NCBI GenBank assembly: GCA_903842675.1
Contig: CAIMMQ010000040.1
Span: 1-35,623, forward strand
DNA: 35,623 nt
Source of the DNA: an uncultured Actinomycetes bacterium
Lineage (GTDB): Bacteria; Actinomycetota; Actinomycetes; Nanopelagicales; Nanopelagicaceae
Reading direction: 5' to 3'
Position 1 is the first letter of the stretch; every line of letters starts with the position of its first letter. Both the position numbers and the translations under genes were made by a program. Positions 21,448 to 29,867 of the stretch are shown piece by piece. The notes under the pieces are model-generated. The model made no database searches. It worked only from the letters and a program-made list of their open reading frames with translations, and was not told the origin of the DNA.

Positions 21448-22149
21448 GTGAGCGTCGTATTAGTAACTGGTGGAAACCGAGGGATTGGTTTAGCCGTAGC
21501 AAACCGCTTTAAAGCCTCTGGCCACACTGTGGTAATCAGTATGCGAACCGGAATTGCTCCAGCAGGATTGCACGGGGTTGTGATGGATGTGACAGATACC
21601 GAAAGTGTGAACGCTGCGATTTGCGAAATTGAAGAGAAGTTCGGCGGAGTTGATATTTTGGTCGCCAATGCTGGAATCACAAAAGATGGCCTGGTGATGC
21701 GGATGAGTGATGAAGATTTTGAAAGCGTTTTAGATACCAATTTGATGGGCGCTTTTAGAACAGCCCGCGCCTGTACGCGGGGGATGCTTAAGAAAAAAGC
21801 CGGGCGAATGATTTTCATTGGATCAGTTGTTGGATCACTGGGCTCGGCCGGTCAAGTTAATTACGCGGCAACGAAGAGTGGTTTGATCGGAATGGCAAGA
21901 TCACTAGCTCGAGAACTTGGTAGTCGCGGGATAACCGCGAATGTAGTTGCACCTGGATTCGTAGACACAGAAATGACCGCAGTTCTTGATCAAGAGCGGA
22001 AAGATGCGATTATTTCTTCAGTGCCACTGCAACGTTTTTGCACTACCGATGAGATCGCAGGTGTTGTTGAATTCATTGCATCAGATGCAGCAAGTTATAT
22101 AACCGGTGCGGTAATTCCCGTTGACGGCGGATTAGGAATGGGGCATTAA
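21448..22149 (+). CDS. fabG: 3-oxoacyl-ACP reductase FabG
   Basis: GTG start, 'VTGGNRGIGLAVA', 'LVANAGITKDGLVMRM', 'YAATKSGLIGMARSLARE', 'IPVDGGLGMGH'. Confidence 0.95.
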   Translation: MSVVLVTGGNRGIGLAVANRFKASGHTVVISMRTGIAPAGLHGVVMDVTDTESVNAAICEIEEKFGGVDILVANAGITKDGLVMRMSDEDFESVLDTNLMGAFRTARACTRGMLKKKAGRMIFIGSVVGSLGSAGQVNYAATKSGLIGMARSLARELGSRGITANVVAPGFVDTEMTAVLDQERKDAIISSVPLQRFCTTDEIAGVVEFIASDAASYITGAVIPVDGGLGMGH

Positions 22150-22923
22150 ATGGGTATTTTACAAGGCAAGAATTTGCTCGTAACTGGGGTTTTAACCGAG
22201 TCTTCAATCGCCTTTCATATCGCAAAGATTGCTCAAGAAGAGGGCGCAAACGTTCTCCTAAGCTCCTTTGGTCGTGCACTTAGCATCACCAACCGAATTG
22301 CAACTCGTCTACCTAAACCGGCACCAGTAATTGAACTCGATGTAACAAACGATGAACACCTCGCCGGACTTGCAGATTCAATCAAGGAACATCTTCCGCA
22401 CCTGGATGGTTTGGTGCATTCAATAGGCTTCGCACCGGAAGCGGCGCTCGGCGGCAATTTCCTAAATACCGAATGGCCTGATGTCGCTACTGCGGTCCAC
22501 GTTTCGGCATATTCTTATAAATCATTAACCATGGCTTGCAAGCCGCTTTTCACACAAAGTACTGGCGCGAGTGTGGTCGGTTTAACTTTTGATGCCACGG
22601 TTGCTTGGCCTAAATACGATTGGATGGGTGTGGCAAAGGCGGCGTTAGAATCCACAAATCGCTACCTTGCTCGTGATCTCGGATCGGAAAATATTCGCTG
22701 CAATCTAATCGCAGCTGGGCCAATCAAAACAATGGCCGCAAAATCAATTCCCGGCTTTGAAGAATTTGAAGATGTTTGGAATGAGCGGGCCCCGCTGCTA
22801 TGGGATTGCAGCGATCCGATTCCTTCAGCTCAAGGAGCAGTGGCCTTATTATCTTCATTTTTCACCAAGACAACCGGTGAGATCATTCACGTCGATGGTG
22901 GCGTGCACGCTATCGGGGGTTAG
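22150..22923 (+). CDS. fabI: Enoyl-ACP reductase (NADH), InhA/FabI-like
   Basis: 'GKNLLVTGVLTESSIAFHIAK', 'LDGLVHSIGFAP', 'YDWMGVAKAALES', 'AGPIKTMAAKSIPGF'. Directly after fabG, as in mabA-inhA. Confidence 0.94.
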   Translation: MGILQGKNLLVTGVLTESSIAFHIAKIAQEEGANVLLSSFGRALSITNRIATRLPKPAPVIELDVTNDEHLAGLADSIKEHLPHLDGLVHSIGFAPEAALGGNFLNTEWPDVATAVHVSAYSYKSLTMACKPLFTQSTGASVVGLTFDATVAWPKYDWMGVAKAALESTNRYLARDLGSENIRCNLIAAGPIKTMAAKSIPGFEEFEDVWNERAPLLWDCSDPIPSAQGAVALLSSFFTKTTGEIIHVDGGVHAIGG

Positions 22924-23097
22924 TCGCGTTAAGCGGACTAGATGGACTCATCGGACTAGCGGGGGCTGGTTAAGAACCTCGATTTCTTGGTTTAGGTACC
23001 TATCGGGTAACCTTGCGGGATCAAGTGGAGTTAGTCGCTCCCACCTCATTCGCTAAGCGAATTGGTCAAGTTAGTTCGTAGGGCTGTTCTTAAAGCT

Positions 23098-23117
23098 CCT
23101 ATTTGAACCTATTTGAA
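23098..23117 (+). repeat. Perfect tandem duplication of 10-mer CCTATTTGAA
   Basis: cctatttgaa at 23098-23107 and again at 23108-23117, directly adjacent. Confidence 0.9.
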
Positions 23118-23132
23118 TTTGGTTGCGACGCG

Positions 23133-23175
23133 CTCCCTTTAATTTTCGAAGCTTTCGAAAATTTATTGCAGGGAG
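23133..23175 (+). promoter_or_regulatory. Hairpin upstream of infC that could sequester its Shine-Dalgarno
   Basis: 10-bp stem AATTTTCGAA (23141-23150) / TTCGAAAATT (23154-23163) with loop GCT. Flanking CTCCC (23133-23137) is complementary to the SD core GGGAG (23171-23175). Confidence 0.5.
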
Positions 23176-23183
23176 GAGCACAT

Positions 23184-23810
23184 ATCAGCACTGAACCTCG
23201 AATCAATGATCGAATCCGTGTCCCACAGGTTCGTCTGATTGGTTTCTCTGGTGAACAAGTTGGAGTAGTCGATATTGATGTCGCGCTAAAAATGGCGGAC
23301 GAAGTTGGTCTCGATCTAGTCGAAATTGCACCCGAGGCACAACCTCCAGTTTGCAAGGTAATGGATTTCGGAAAGTATAAGTACGAAGTCGCCCAAAAAG
23401 CTCGTGAGGCCAGACAGAATCAAACCCACATCGTGGTTAAAGAGATGCGACTTCGCCCAAAGATTGAGCCACATGATTATGAAACTAAGAAGACTCATAT
23501 CGAACGTTTTCTTAAAGGTGGCGACAAGGTTAAGGTGACAATTCAATTTAGAGGTCGCGAACAAGCAAGACCAGAAATCGGTTACCGCTTGTTAATGAAA
23601 CTCGCAGAAGAGTTGTCCGAAGTGGCGTTCGTTGAATTTGCACCGAAGCAAGAAGGTCGAAATATGACAATGGTTCTCGGAACCAATGTTAAAAAGGGCC
23701 AATCAGTTTCGCAGCAAAAAGCGGCAAAGGTTGCTAGTAAAGCGGCGGCAGTGAAAGAAGAGAGTGCAGTAAAGGTAGTAAATAGTGAGGCACAAGAAGT
23801 AACTGAATAG
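23184..23810 (+). CDS. infC: Translation initiation factor IF-3, proposed non-canonical ATC start
   Basis: '[19 protein letters not shown]', '[23 protein letters not shown]', '[16 protein letters not shown]'. ATC at 23184 is 5 nt after GGGAGGAG (23171-23178). The ORF-track start at 23103 adds residues with no IF3 similarity. Confidence 0.9.
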   Translation: MSTEPRINDRIRVPQVRLIGFSGEQVGVVDIDVALKMADEVGLDLVEIAPEAQPPVCKVMDFGKYKYEVAQKAREARQNQTHIVVKEMRLRPKIEPHDYETKKTHIERFLKGGDKVKVTIQFRGREQARPEIGYRLLMKLAEELSEVAFVEFAPKQEGRNMTMVLGTNVKKGQSVSQQKAAKVASKAAAVKEESAVKVVNSEAQEVTE

Positions 23811-23848
23811 TTTTTAAAGCAAGAAATAACTAACTGGGAGGTTAGGAA

Positions 23849-24046
23849 ATGCCAAAGATGAAAACCCATAGTGGGGCGAAGAAGCGGTTCCGTTTAACCG
23901 GAACTGGCAAAGTTATGCACGAGCGCGCTGGAAAGCGTCACTTGTTGGAACACAAATCTTCTCGCGTAACTCGTCGCTTAAGTGGCGATTCAGTAGCGAA
24001 GGCACCAAATTCATTTACCGCCAAGCGCATGCTCGGTTTGAAGTAG
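23849..24046 (+). CDS. rpmI: 50S ribosomal protein L35
   Basis: '[21 protein letters not shown]...[17 protein letters not shown]'. Confidence 0.97.
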   Translation: MPKMKTHSGAKKRFRLTGTGKVMHERAGKRHLLEHKSSRVTRRLSGDSVAKAPNSFTAKRMLGLK

Positions 24047-24060
24047 GGGAGGAATAGACA

Positions 24061-24423
24061 ATGGCAAGAGTTAAACGTGGCGTTCACGCCGCCAAGAAGC
24101 GTCGTACAACACTAGAACGTGCTGCCGGTTACCGTGGTCAACGTTCCCGCCTATTTTCAAAGGCAAAAGAGCAAGTTACTCACTCATTGGTATATGCCTT
24201 CAATGATCGTAAAGATAAGAAAGGCGATTTCCGTCGTCTTTGGATTCAACGAATCAATGCGGGTACCCGAGCAAATGGTTTAACTTATAACCGTTTCATA
24301 CAGGGACTTAAAGGAGCCGGGATTGAAGTAGATCGCCGCGTTCTTTCAGAGCTTGCAACTAACGATCCAGCAGCTTTTGCAGCGCTGGTTGAAGTTGCAC
24401 GCAAGCATGCAGCAACTGCTTAA
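24061..24423 (+). CDS. rplT: 50S ribosomal protein L20
   Basis: '[31 protein letters not shown]...[12 protein letters not shown]'. Confidence 0.97.
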   Translation: MARVKRGVHAAKKRRTTLERAAGYRGQRSRLFSKAKEQVTHSLVYAFNDRKDKKGDFRRLWIQRINAGTRANGLTYNRFIQGLKGAGIEVDRRVLSELATNDPAAFAALVEVARKHAATA

Positions 24424-24441
24424 TTAATTAGCAGAGGCAGT

Positions 24442-25248
24442 ATGCAAAACTCCCAGATCTCGAGCCTTCAATCGCCGCACGTAGAGCGAGTGAAGGCTCT
24501 TTTGGGTCCTCGGGGAAAGAAATTTCGCCAGAGCGAAAAAGCATTTATTGCCGATGGGTTACAGAGTGTTCGTGAAGCTCTATCACCAAAAATTGAATCC
24601 GCCCCCAAGGTAGAGAAGCTCTATGTGAGCGAGGCGGGTTGGCAGAAGATTCAAGAGGAAATAGCACCAGAAGTTTTAGCTAGCACAGATATCTTCCCAG
24701 TGACCGATCAGGTTATGGCCGAAATGGCTGATACCGAATCACCACAAGGAATTATTGCCCTATGTAGTTATACCCAGATGACTATGTACAAAATTGCTCA
24801 GAAAAAACCGATTCGCCTTGCATATTTTTGGGAAATCCAGGATCCGGGTAACTGCGGGACCGTTATCCGCACGGCTGATGCTTGTGGATTCGATGCTGTG
24901 ATATTTTCTGAAAAATCTGTCGACGCTTATTCCCCAAAGACAGTGCGGGCGACCGTTGGTTCGCTCTGGCATATTCCAGTTGTTGAAAATATTGGTTTAG
25001 AAGAAATTATTAACTTTGCTAAAGAGCATGAATTCGCAACTATCGCATTTGCAGGGGAGTCCGAAGTATCGATCTTGGACGCGCAGATCCCAGAGAAATC
25101 CATCTTGATATTCGGGAATGAAGCTCGCGGTCTGCCAGAAATTGCTGACTTAGATCAACGGCTCAAAATCCCGATGAAGGGCTTTTCTGAAAGCTTGAAT
25201 GTTGCAAGTGCTGCGGCTATCGCGATGTTTCACGTCGGATTAAAGTAG
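24442..25248 (+). CDS. SpoU/TrmH-family RNA methyltransferase (probable 23S rRNA methyltransferase)
   Basis: 'IQDPGNCGTVIRTADACGFDAVIF', 'ILIFGNEARGLPEI', 'ESLNVASAAAIAMF'. Downstream of rplT, as in other actinobacteria. Confidence 0.93.
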   Translation: MQNSQISSLQSPHVERVKALLGPRGKKFRQSEKAFIADGLQSVREALSPKIESAPKVEKLYVSEAGWQKIQEEIAPEVLASTDIFPVTDQVMAEMADTESPQGIIALCSYTQMTMYKIAQKKPIRLAYFWEIQDPGNCGTVIRTADACGFDAVIFSEKSVDAYSPKTVRATVGSLWHIPVVENIGLEEIINFAKEHEFATIAFAGESEVSILDAQIPEKSILIFGNEARGLPEIADLDQRLKIPMKGFSESLNVASAAAIAMFHVGLK

Positions 25249-25313
25249 GAATTAACGCCTAAAGCCCTCAAATGTTCCACGTCTACGGGCCCAATTAAGT
25301 AGAATTCACGATT

Positions 25314-26330
25314 ATGTCGCTTACACCTGCAGGTATTTCCCAAGTTGTAGCAGCGGCTGTTGGTGCCATCAAAAACTGCACCTCGCTTGAAGAACTGAAA
25401 AAAATTAAGATCGAACATGTCGGCGATAAGTCACCAATTTCGAAAGCGAGCCAAAGTTTAGGCTCTGTCGCTGCCGACCAAAAAGCTGAAGTTGGTAAAT
25501 TAGTTGGGGCTGCAAAAGCCGAGATCCAGAAAGCCTTTGATGAGAAATTCAGCCTGCTCGAGTTGGAGCGGGATGCGAGAGTTCTGGTCGAAGAACGTGT
25601 CGACGTAACACTTCCTTCTCCACGAATCCCAATCGGTGGCTTACACCCATTAACTATTTTGACCAATGAGATAAGCGATCTATTTCTTGGCCTTGGTTAC
25701 AAAGTTGCTGAAGGTCCCGAACTCGAATCTGAGTGGTTGAATTTTGATGCGCTTAATATTCCTGCTGATCACCCGGCGCGAACCATGCAAGATACTTTCT
25801 TCATAGAACCACTCGAGTCTAAGTTGGTATTGCGCACTCACACCTCACCAGTACAAATTCGGACAATGCTGGAGAATGAACCGCCTATTTACGTCATATG
25901 TCCTGGACGAACTTATCGCGCTGATGAATTAGATGCGACGCACACTCCTGTATTTAGTCAGGTAGAAGGCCTAGTTGTAGATCGCGGAATCACTATGGCT
26001 GATCTAAAAGGCACCTTAGATTATTTTGCTCGAGCGATGTTTGGTCCAGATGTTAAAACCCGACTTCGCCCATCTTTCTTTCCGTTCACCGAACCAAGTG
26101 CGGAAGTTGATTTCTATTTCAATGGACGCTGGATTGAATGGGGCGGCTGCGGCATGGTTAATCCAAAAGTTTTGGAAGTGTGCGGGATAGATACGACGGA
26201 GTTTTCTGGCTTCGCTTTTGGCATGGGTTTAGAACGAACCCTTATGGTGCGCCACGGTATTACCGATATGCATGACATTGTTGAAGGCGATATTAGATTT
26301 ACGCGAAGTTTTGGAAGTGGTGGCCGGTGA
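25314..26330 (+). CDS. pheS: Phenylalanyl-tRNA synthetase alpha subunit
   Basis: 'HPLTILTNEISDLFLGLGYKVAEGPELESEWLNFDALNIPADHPAR', 'EPSAEVDFYFNGRWIEWGGCGMV', 'GFAFGMGLERTLM'. Confidence 0.97.
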   Translation: MSLTPAGISQVVAAAVGAIKNCTSLEELKKIKIEHVGDKSPISKASQSLGSVAADQKAEVGKLVGAAKAEIQKAFDEKFSLLELERDARVLVEERVDVTLPSPRIPIGGLHPLTILTNEISDLFLGLGYKVAEGPELESEWLNFDALNIPADHPARTMQDTFFIEPLESKLVLRTHTSPVQIRTMLENEPPIYVICPGRTYRADELDATHTPVFSQVEGLVVDRGITMADLKGTLDYFARAMFGPDVKTRLRPSFFPFTEPSAEVDFYFNGRWIEWGGCGMVNPKVLEVCGIDTTEFSGFAFGMGLERTLMVRHGITDMHDIVEGDIRFTRSFGSGGR

Positions 26331-28789
26331 AAATTCCACTGTCATGGGTTCGTGAATTTGTTGATCTTCCGAAGAAGATATCTTTAACTGATTTAGAAAA
26401 CGCATTTGTAAATGTGGGCTTTGAGGTAGAAAATATTGATGTTCAAGGTGAAGGATTATCTGGTCCACTAGTCGTCGCACGGGTGATTGCAATTGAAGAA
26501 CTGTCCGGCAATAAAAAGCCTATTCGATATGTTGAATTGGATTGTGGCGAAAAAAGTACTCGTTTTGTAATTTGCGGAGCTACGAATTTTTCGGTGGGCG
26601 ATCTTGTTGTTGCAGCGCTCCCGGGCGCCATCCTGCCTGGTGATTTTGCGATTTCTGCCCGCGAAACTTATGGCAAAACTAGTAACGGCATGATCTGTTC
26701 GGCCCGCGAACTAGGAATTAGTGAGGAACATTCCGGGATTATTGTGCTGCCGCCAGATTGTGCCAAAACTGGTGAGGATGCTGTTGCTCTTTTGGAAATC
26801 AACGATGTGGTTGTAGATGCCGCAGTAAATCCTGACCGTGGGTATGCGCTATCAATCAGAGGTCTGGCGCGCGAACTCGCAGCATCTCTCGGTTGTAAAT
26901 ACGTTGACCCAATTTCAAAAATAGATACCAGCAAATTTGGAATAAACAAAGAGGGCGTGCAGATTTCGGTAGAAGCTAAGGATGCGCTTTCTGTTGTTTT
27001 TATTAGAACTATCGCTGGATTCGATACTCAGATTTCAACCCCACTTTGGATGAGCCGACGAATCGAAAAATGTGGCATGCGCAGCATTTCTCTTGCGGTA
27101 GATATTACGAACTACGTGATGCTTGAACTTGGCCAACCACTCCATGCCTTTGACGCCGAAAAGATTGATACCGCGTTAGTTATGCGTCGCGCTGGCGATA
27201 CAAAAATGATTACGACTCTAGATAATCAAAAACGAAACCTTGACCCGACAGATTTGGTTGTGGCCGATAAGAGTTCTGCTCTCGCACTAGCTGGAGTAAT
27301 GGGAGGCGCTTCATCAGAAGTAACAGATACAACTTCTAAGATTGCGCTTGAAGCGGCCCGTTTTGATCCTATGACAATCGCGAAGGGTTCACGTAGACAC
27401 AAACTTTCATCGGAAGCCTCGCGCAGATTAGAACGCGGCGTTGACCCATCCTTGGCTGAGATTTCTTCGGCTCGGGCGATTGGGTTGATGATTGAGCTCG
27501 GTGGCGCCACCTATGTTGGTAGTTCCTCATTTGGCGAACCCAAATATGCACCGATAGTTAAATTCAACCCGAATTTTGTTTCCGAGTATTTGGGCACCGA
27601 AGTTTCGTTGGATGAAGTTGAAGAAAAGCTAAAAATTGTGGGCTGCGATATTGCTAAGAAATCTGAAACCAATTGGGAGATTGATCCGCCAAGTTGGCGT
27701 GCCGATCTATTACTAAGTCCAGATTTTGTAGAAGAAGTAGCCCGAATGATCGGTTACGACCGAATTCCTTCGAAACTTCCGACCGGTTCTGCTGGCGCGA
27801 CCTTGTCTCCAATGCAGTACCGCAAACGTGGCATCGCAAATCTTCTAGCAAGTAGTGGTTATTCAGAAGTTTATAACTATCCTTTCGTCAATCCCGAGTA
27901 TGTTGCTTCGCTGGGTTTCAAGGGTGATCGTGCAAAAAGTTTTCGAATAGCAAATCCTATGTCTGAGGAATTTCCTGATTTGCGTACACATCTGCTGCCA
28001 GGCTTATTGCAAACAGCGGTCCGCAATTTAGCACGTGGTAGTAAATCCGCCGCGATTTTCGAGATAGGTTCAGTTTTCAGAAACTTAACTCCACTCAAAG
28101 CGGTTGCTTCTGTTGCCACAGACAAGAAGCCGAATCAGAAAATTATCGAAGAGATATATTCGAGTGTTCCATTACAGCCTCTTCATGTGGGCGCTGTTGT
28201 GGCCGGCAACTTCGGTCAAGCGGGTTGGCTTGGTGATGCGAGTGAATTCACTTGGAATGATGCCATCGGAATGGCTCGGAAAATTATTTCGAACACTGGA
28301 AATATTTCATCTACCGTAACATCAGATTTTGCTCCTTGGCATCCTGGTCGATGTGCTGAATTGCAAGTTGATGGAAAACCAGTTGCTCACGCCGGTGAGT
28401 TACATCCCAGAGTCATAGCAGCTTTAGGTTTGCCAGAACGTTCTTGTGCATTCGTAGTTGTCCTGTCGGCGCTTCCTTTCCAGAACCCGACCCGCGTCAC
28501 ACCAGTTTGGACAATGCCAGCCGCTGTACAAGATATTGCAATAGTTGTTTCGCAAGATATTCCGGCAGAATCGGTAGCAGCAGCACTCCGAACCGGAGCT
28601 GGAGAACTGCTAGAAAGCATCTCGCTTTTTGATAGGTATGAAGCGATAGGGGACGGGAAAGTTTCACTCGCCTTTACCTTGGTATTTCGAGCCCCAGATC
28701 GAACTTTAACGGCGGAGGAAGTTTCAACTTATCGCCTGGCAGCCGCGCAAGAAGCAAAGGTTCAGTTTGGCGCCACCCTCAGGGATTGA
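26327..28789 (+). CDS. pheT: Phenylalanyl-tRNA synthetase beta subunit
   Basis: GTG start overlapping the pheS stop (GTGA). 'MKIPLSWVREFVDLP', 'RGYALSIRGLARELAA', 'ITNYVMLELGQPLHAFD', C-terminal anticodon-binding-like domain. Confidence 0.96.
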   Translation: MKIPLSWVREFVDLPKKISLTDLENAFVNVGFEVENIDVQGEGLSGPLVVARVIAIEELSGNKKPIRYVELDCGEKSTRFVICGATNFSVGDLVVAALPGAILPGDFAISARETYGKTSNGMICSARELGISEEHSGIIVLPPDCAKTGEDAVALLEINDVVVDAAVNPDRGYALSIRGLARELAASLGCKYVDPISKIDTSKFGINKEGVQISVEAKDALSVVFIRTIAGFDTQISTPLWMSRRIEKCGMRSISLAVDITNYVMLELGQPLHAFDAEKIDTALVMRRAGDTKMITTLDNQKRNLDPTDLVVADKSSALALAGVMGGASSEVTDTTSKIALEAARFDPMTIAKGSRRHKLSSEASRRLERGVDPSLAEISSARAIGLMIELGGATYVGSSSFGEPKYAPIVKFNPNFVSEYLGTEVSLDEVEEKLKIVGCDIAKKSETNWEIDPPSWRADLLLSPDFVEEVARMIGYDRIPSKLPTGSAGATLSPMQYRKRGIANLLASSGYSEVYNYPFVNPEYVASLGFKGDRAKSFRIANPMSEEFPDLRTHLLPGLLQTAVRNLARGSKSAAIFEIGSVFRNLTPLKAVASVATDKKPNQKIIEEIYSSVPLQPLHVGAVVAGNFGQAGWLGDASEFTWNDAIGMARKIISNTGNISSTVTSDFAPWHPGRCAELQVDGKPVAHAGELHPRVIAALGLPERSCAFVVVLSALPFQNPTRVTPVWTMPAAVQDIAIVVSQDIPAESVAAALRTGAGELLESISLFDRYEAIGDGKVSLAFTLVFRAPDRTLTAEEVSTYRLAAAQEAKVQFGATLRD

Positions 28790-28824
28790 TGTATAAATAT
28801 GCATAGATTTGCATAAATATACAT
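28789..28824 (+). promoter_or_regulatory. Double ARG box / ArgR operator upstream of argC
   Basis: ATGTATAAATATGCAT-AGAT-TTGCATAAATATACAT. Each half resembles the AT-rich ARG-box consensus, and together they form a 36-nt imperfect dyad. argR lies in the same operon. Confidence 0.8.
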
Positions 28825-28843
28825 GAGGCGGTATTCTTCAGAT

Positions 28844-29866
28844 ATGAAAACCGGAGTAATTGGAGCCAGTGGTTATGCTGGCGGTGAGCTATTAAGGCTG
28901 ATCTCATCCCACCCGAATTTCGAACTTTCCTATATAGCAGCAGGTTCGAGCGCGGGTGAATTAATTACCTCGGTCCACCCACAACTACAGAATTTCGCGG
29001 GTCAGATATTTGAGCAAACTAATACGAACTTAGCAAATTCTTGTGAACTACTTTTCATCGCATTACCGCATGGCGAATCCGCCAAATTAGTATCGCAATT
29101 AGATAGTTCAGTAAAAATAATTGACCTTGGTGCCGATTTTAGGTTAGTGGATTCGAATTCATGGACTAAGTATTATGGGGGAGACCACGCTGGAACTTGG
29201 CCATATGGTCTACCAGAACTCACTGGTGGTCGCGAAATAATTGCTTCAAGTACTCGGGTAGCAAATCCTGGTTGCTATGCGACAGCGATCGCACTTGCCA
29301 TCTCACCAGCTATTGAATCTGGTTTGGTAGCGAGAGATGATGTAGTCGTTGTTGCGGCAAGCGGTACGACCGGTGCGGGTAGATCGGCAAAAATCAACCT
29401 AATAGGTAGTGAAGTGATGAATTCGCTTACCTCATACAAATTCGGCGGTGTGCATCAACATACGCCAGAAATTGAGGAGAGCCTGTCCCGAAATAGTAAG
29501 GGAAAAGTTAAGGTTTCCTTCACTCCGATATTGGCACCTATGCCGAGGGGAATACTTGCCACAGTCACTGTGAAACTCACTGGCGAATTGAACACAGCGG
29601 CTGCGCAAGAGATCTACTCTAATTATTATCAGGATAGCGCCTTCGTAACGATCCTTGAAGCTGGGGCGCTGCCTGCCACTTCTTCAGTCACTGGCACTAA
29701 TAACGTGCAGATACAGGTTGCCGTAGATAGCCATGCAAATCGTTTAATTGTTTCCTGTGCGATAGATAATTTAGGGAAAGGTGCTGCCGGGCAAGCCATC
29801 CAAAATGCGAATCTTATTTGTGGCCTCCCTGAAACTACTGGCCTAAACGTTTTGGGAGTCAAATAA
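28844..29866 (+). CDS. argC: N-acetyl-gamma-glutamyl-phosphate reductase
   Basis: 'MKTGVIGASGYAGGELLRL', 'DLGADFR', 'VANPGCYATAI', 'TGAGRSAK'. ORF track start 28823 lies inside the ARG box; ATG at 28844 fits the family N-terminus. Confidence 0.95.
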   Translation: MKTGVIGASGYAGGELLRLISSHPNFELSYIAAGSSAGELITSVHPQLQNFAGQIFEQTNTNLANSCELLFIALPHGESAKLVSQLDSSVKIIDLGADFRLVDSNSWTKYYGGDHAGTWPYGLPELTGGREIIASSTRVANPGCYATAIALAISPAIESGLVARDDVVVVAASGTTGAGRSAKINLIGSEVMNSLTSYKFGGVHQHTPEIEESLSRNSKGKVKVSFTPILAPMPRGILATVTVKLTGELNTAAAQEIYSNYYQDSAFVTILEAGALPATSSVTGTNNVQIQVAVDSHANRLIVSCAIDNLGKGAAGQAIQNANLICGLPETTGLNVLGVK

Positions 29867-29867
29867 A

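Larger units (their letters stand above)
22924..23183 (+). promoter_or_regulatory. Long 5' leader of infC-rpmI-rplT, putative cis-regulatory RNA
   Basis: About 260 nt noncoding between the fabI stop and the proposed infC start, in a window where most same-strand junctions are 0-60 nt. Contains several inverted repeats and a tandem 10-mer. Confidence 0.5.

Noticed and set aside
21297-21818. 173-aa minus-strand ORF antisense to fabG
   Set aside because: It overlaps a confident FabG coding region and the DUF3099 start, and its low-complexity, Ser/Thr/Pro/Arg-rich composition is typical of a shadow ORF.
22924-23100. Possible tRNA or small structured RNA gene in the fabI-infC gap
   Set aside because: No cloverleaf, TTCGA T-loop arrangement or CCA-compatible acceptor stem could be assembled; a leader interpretation fits better.
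25249-25313. Possible T-box or phenylalanine attenuator before pheS
   Set aside because: The gap is only about 65 nt and has no T-box core or terminator/antiterminator pair.
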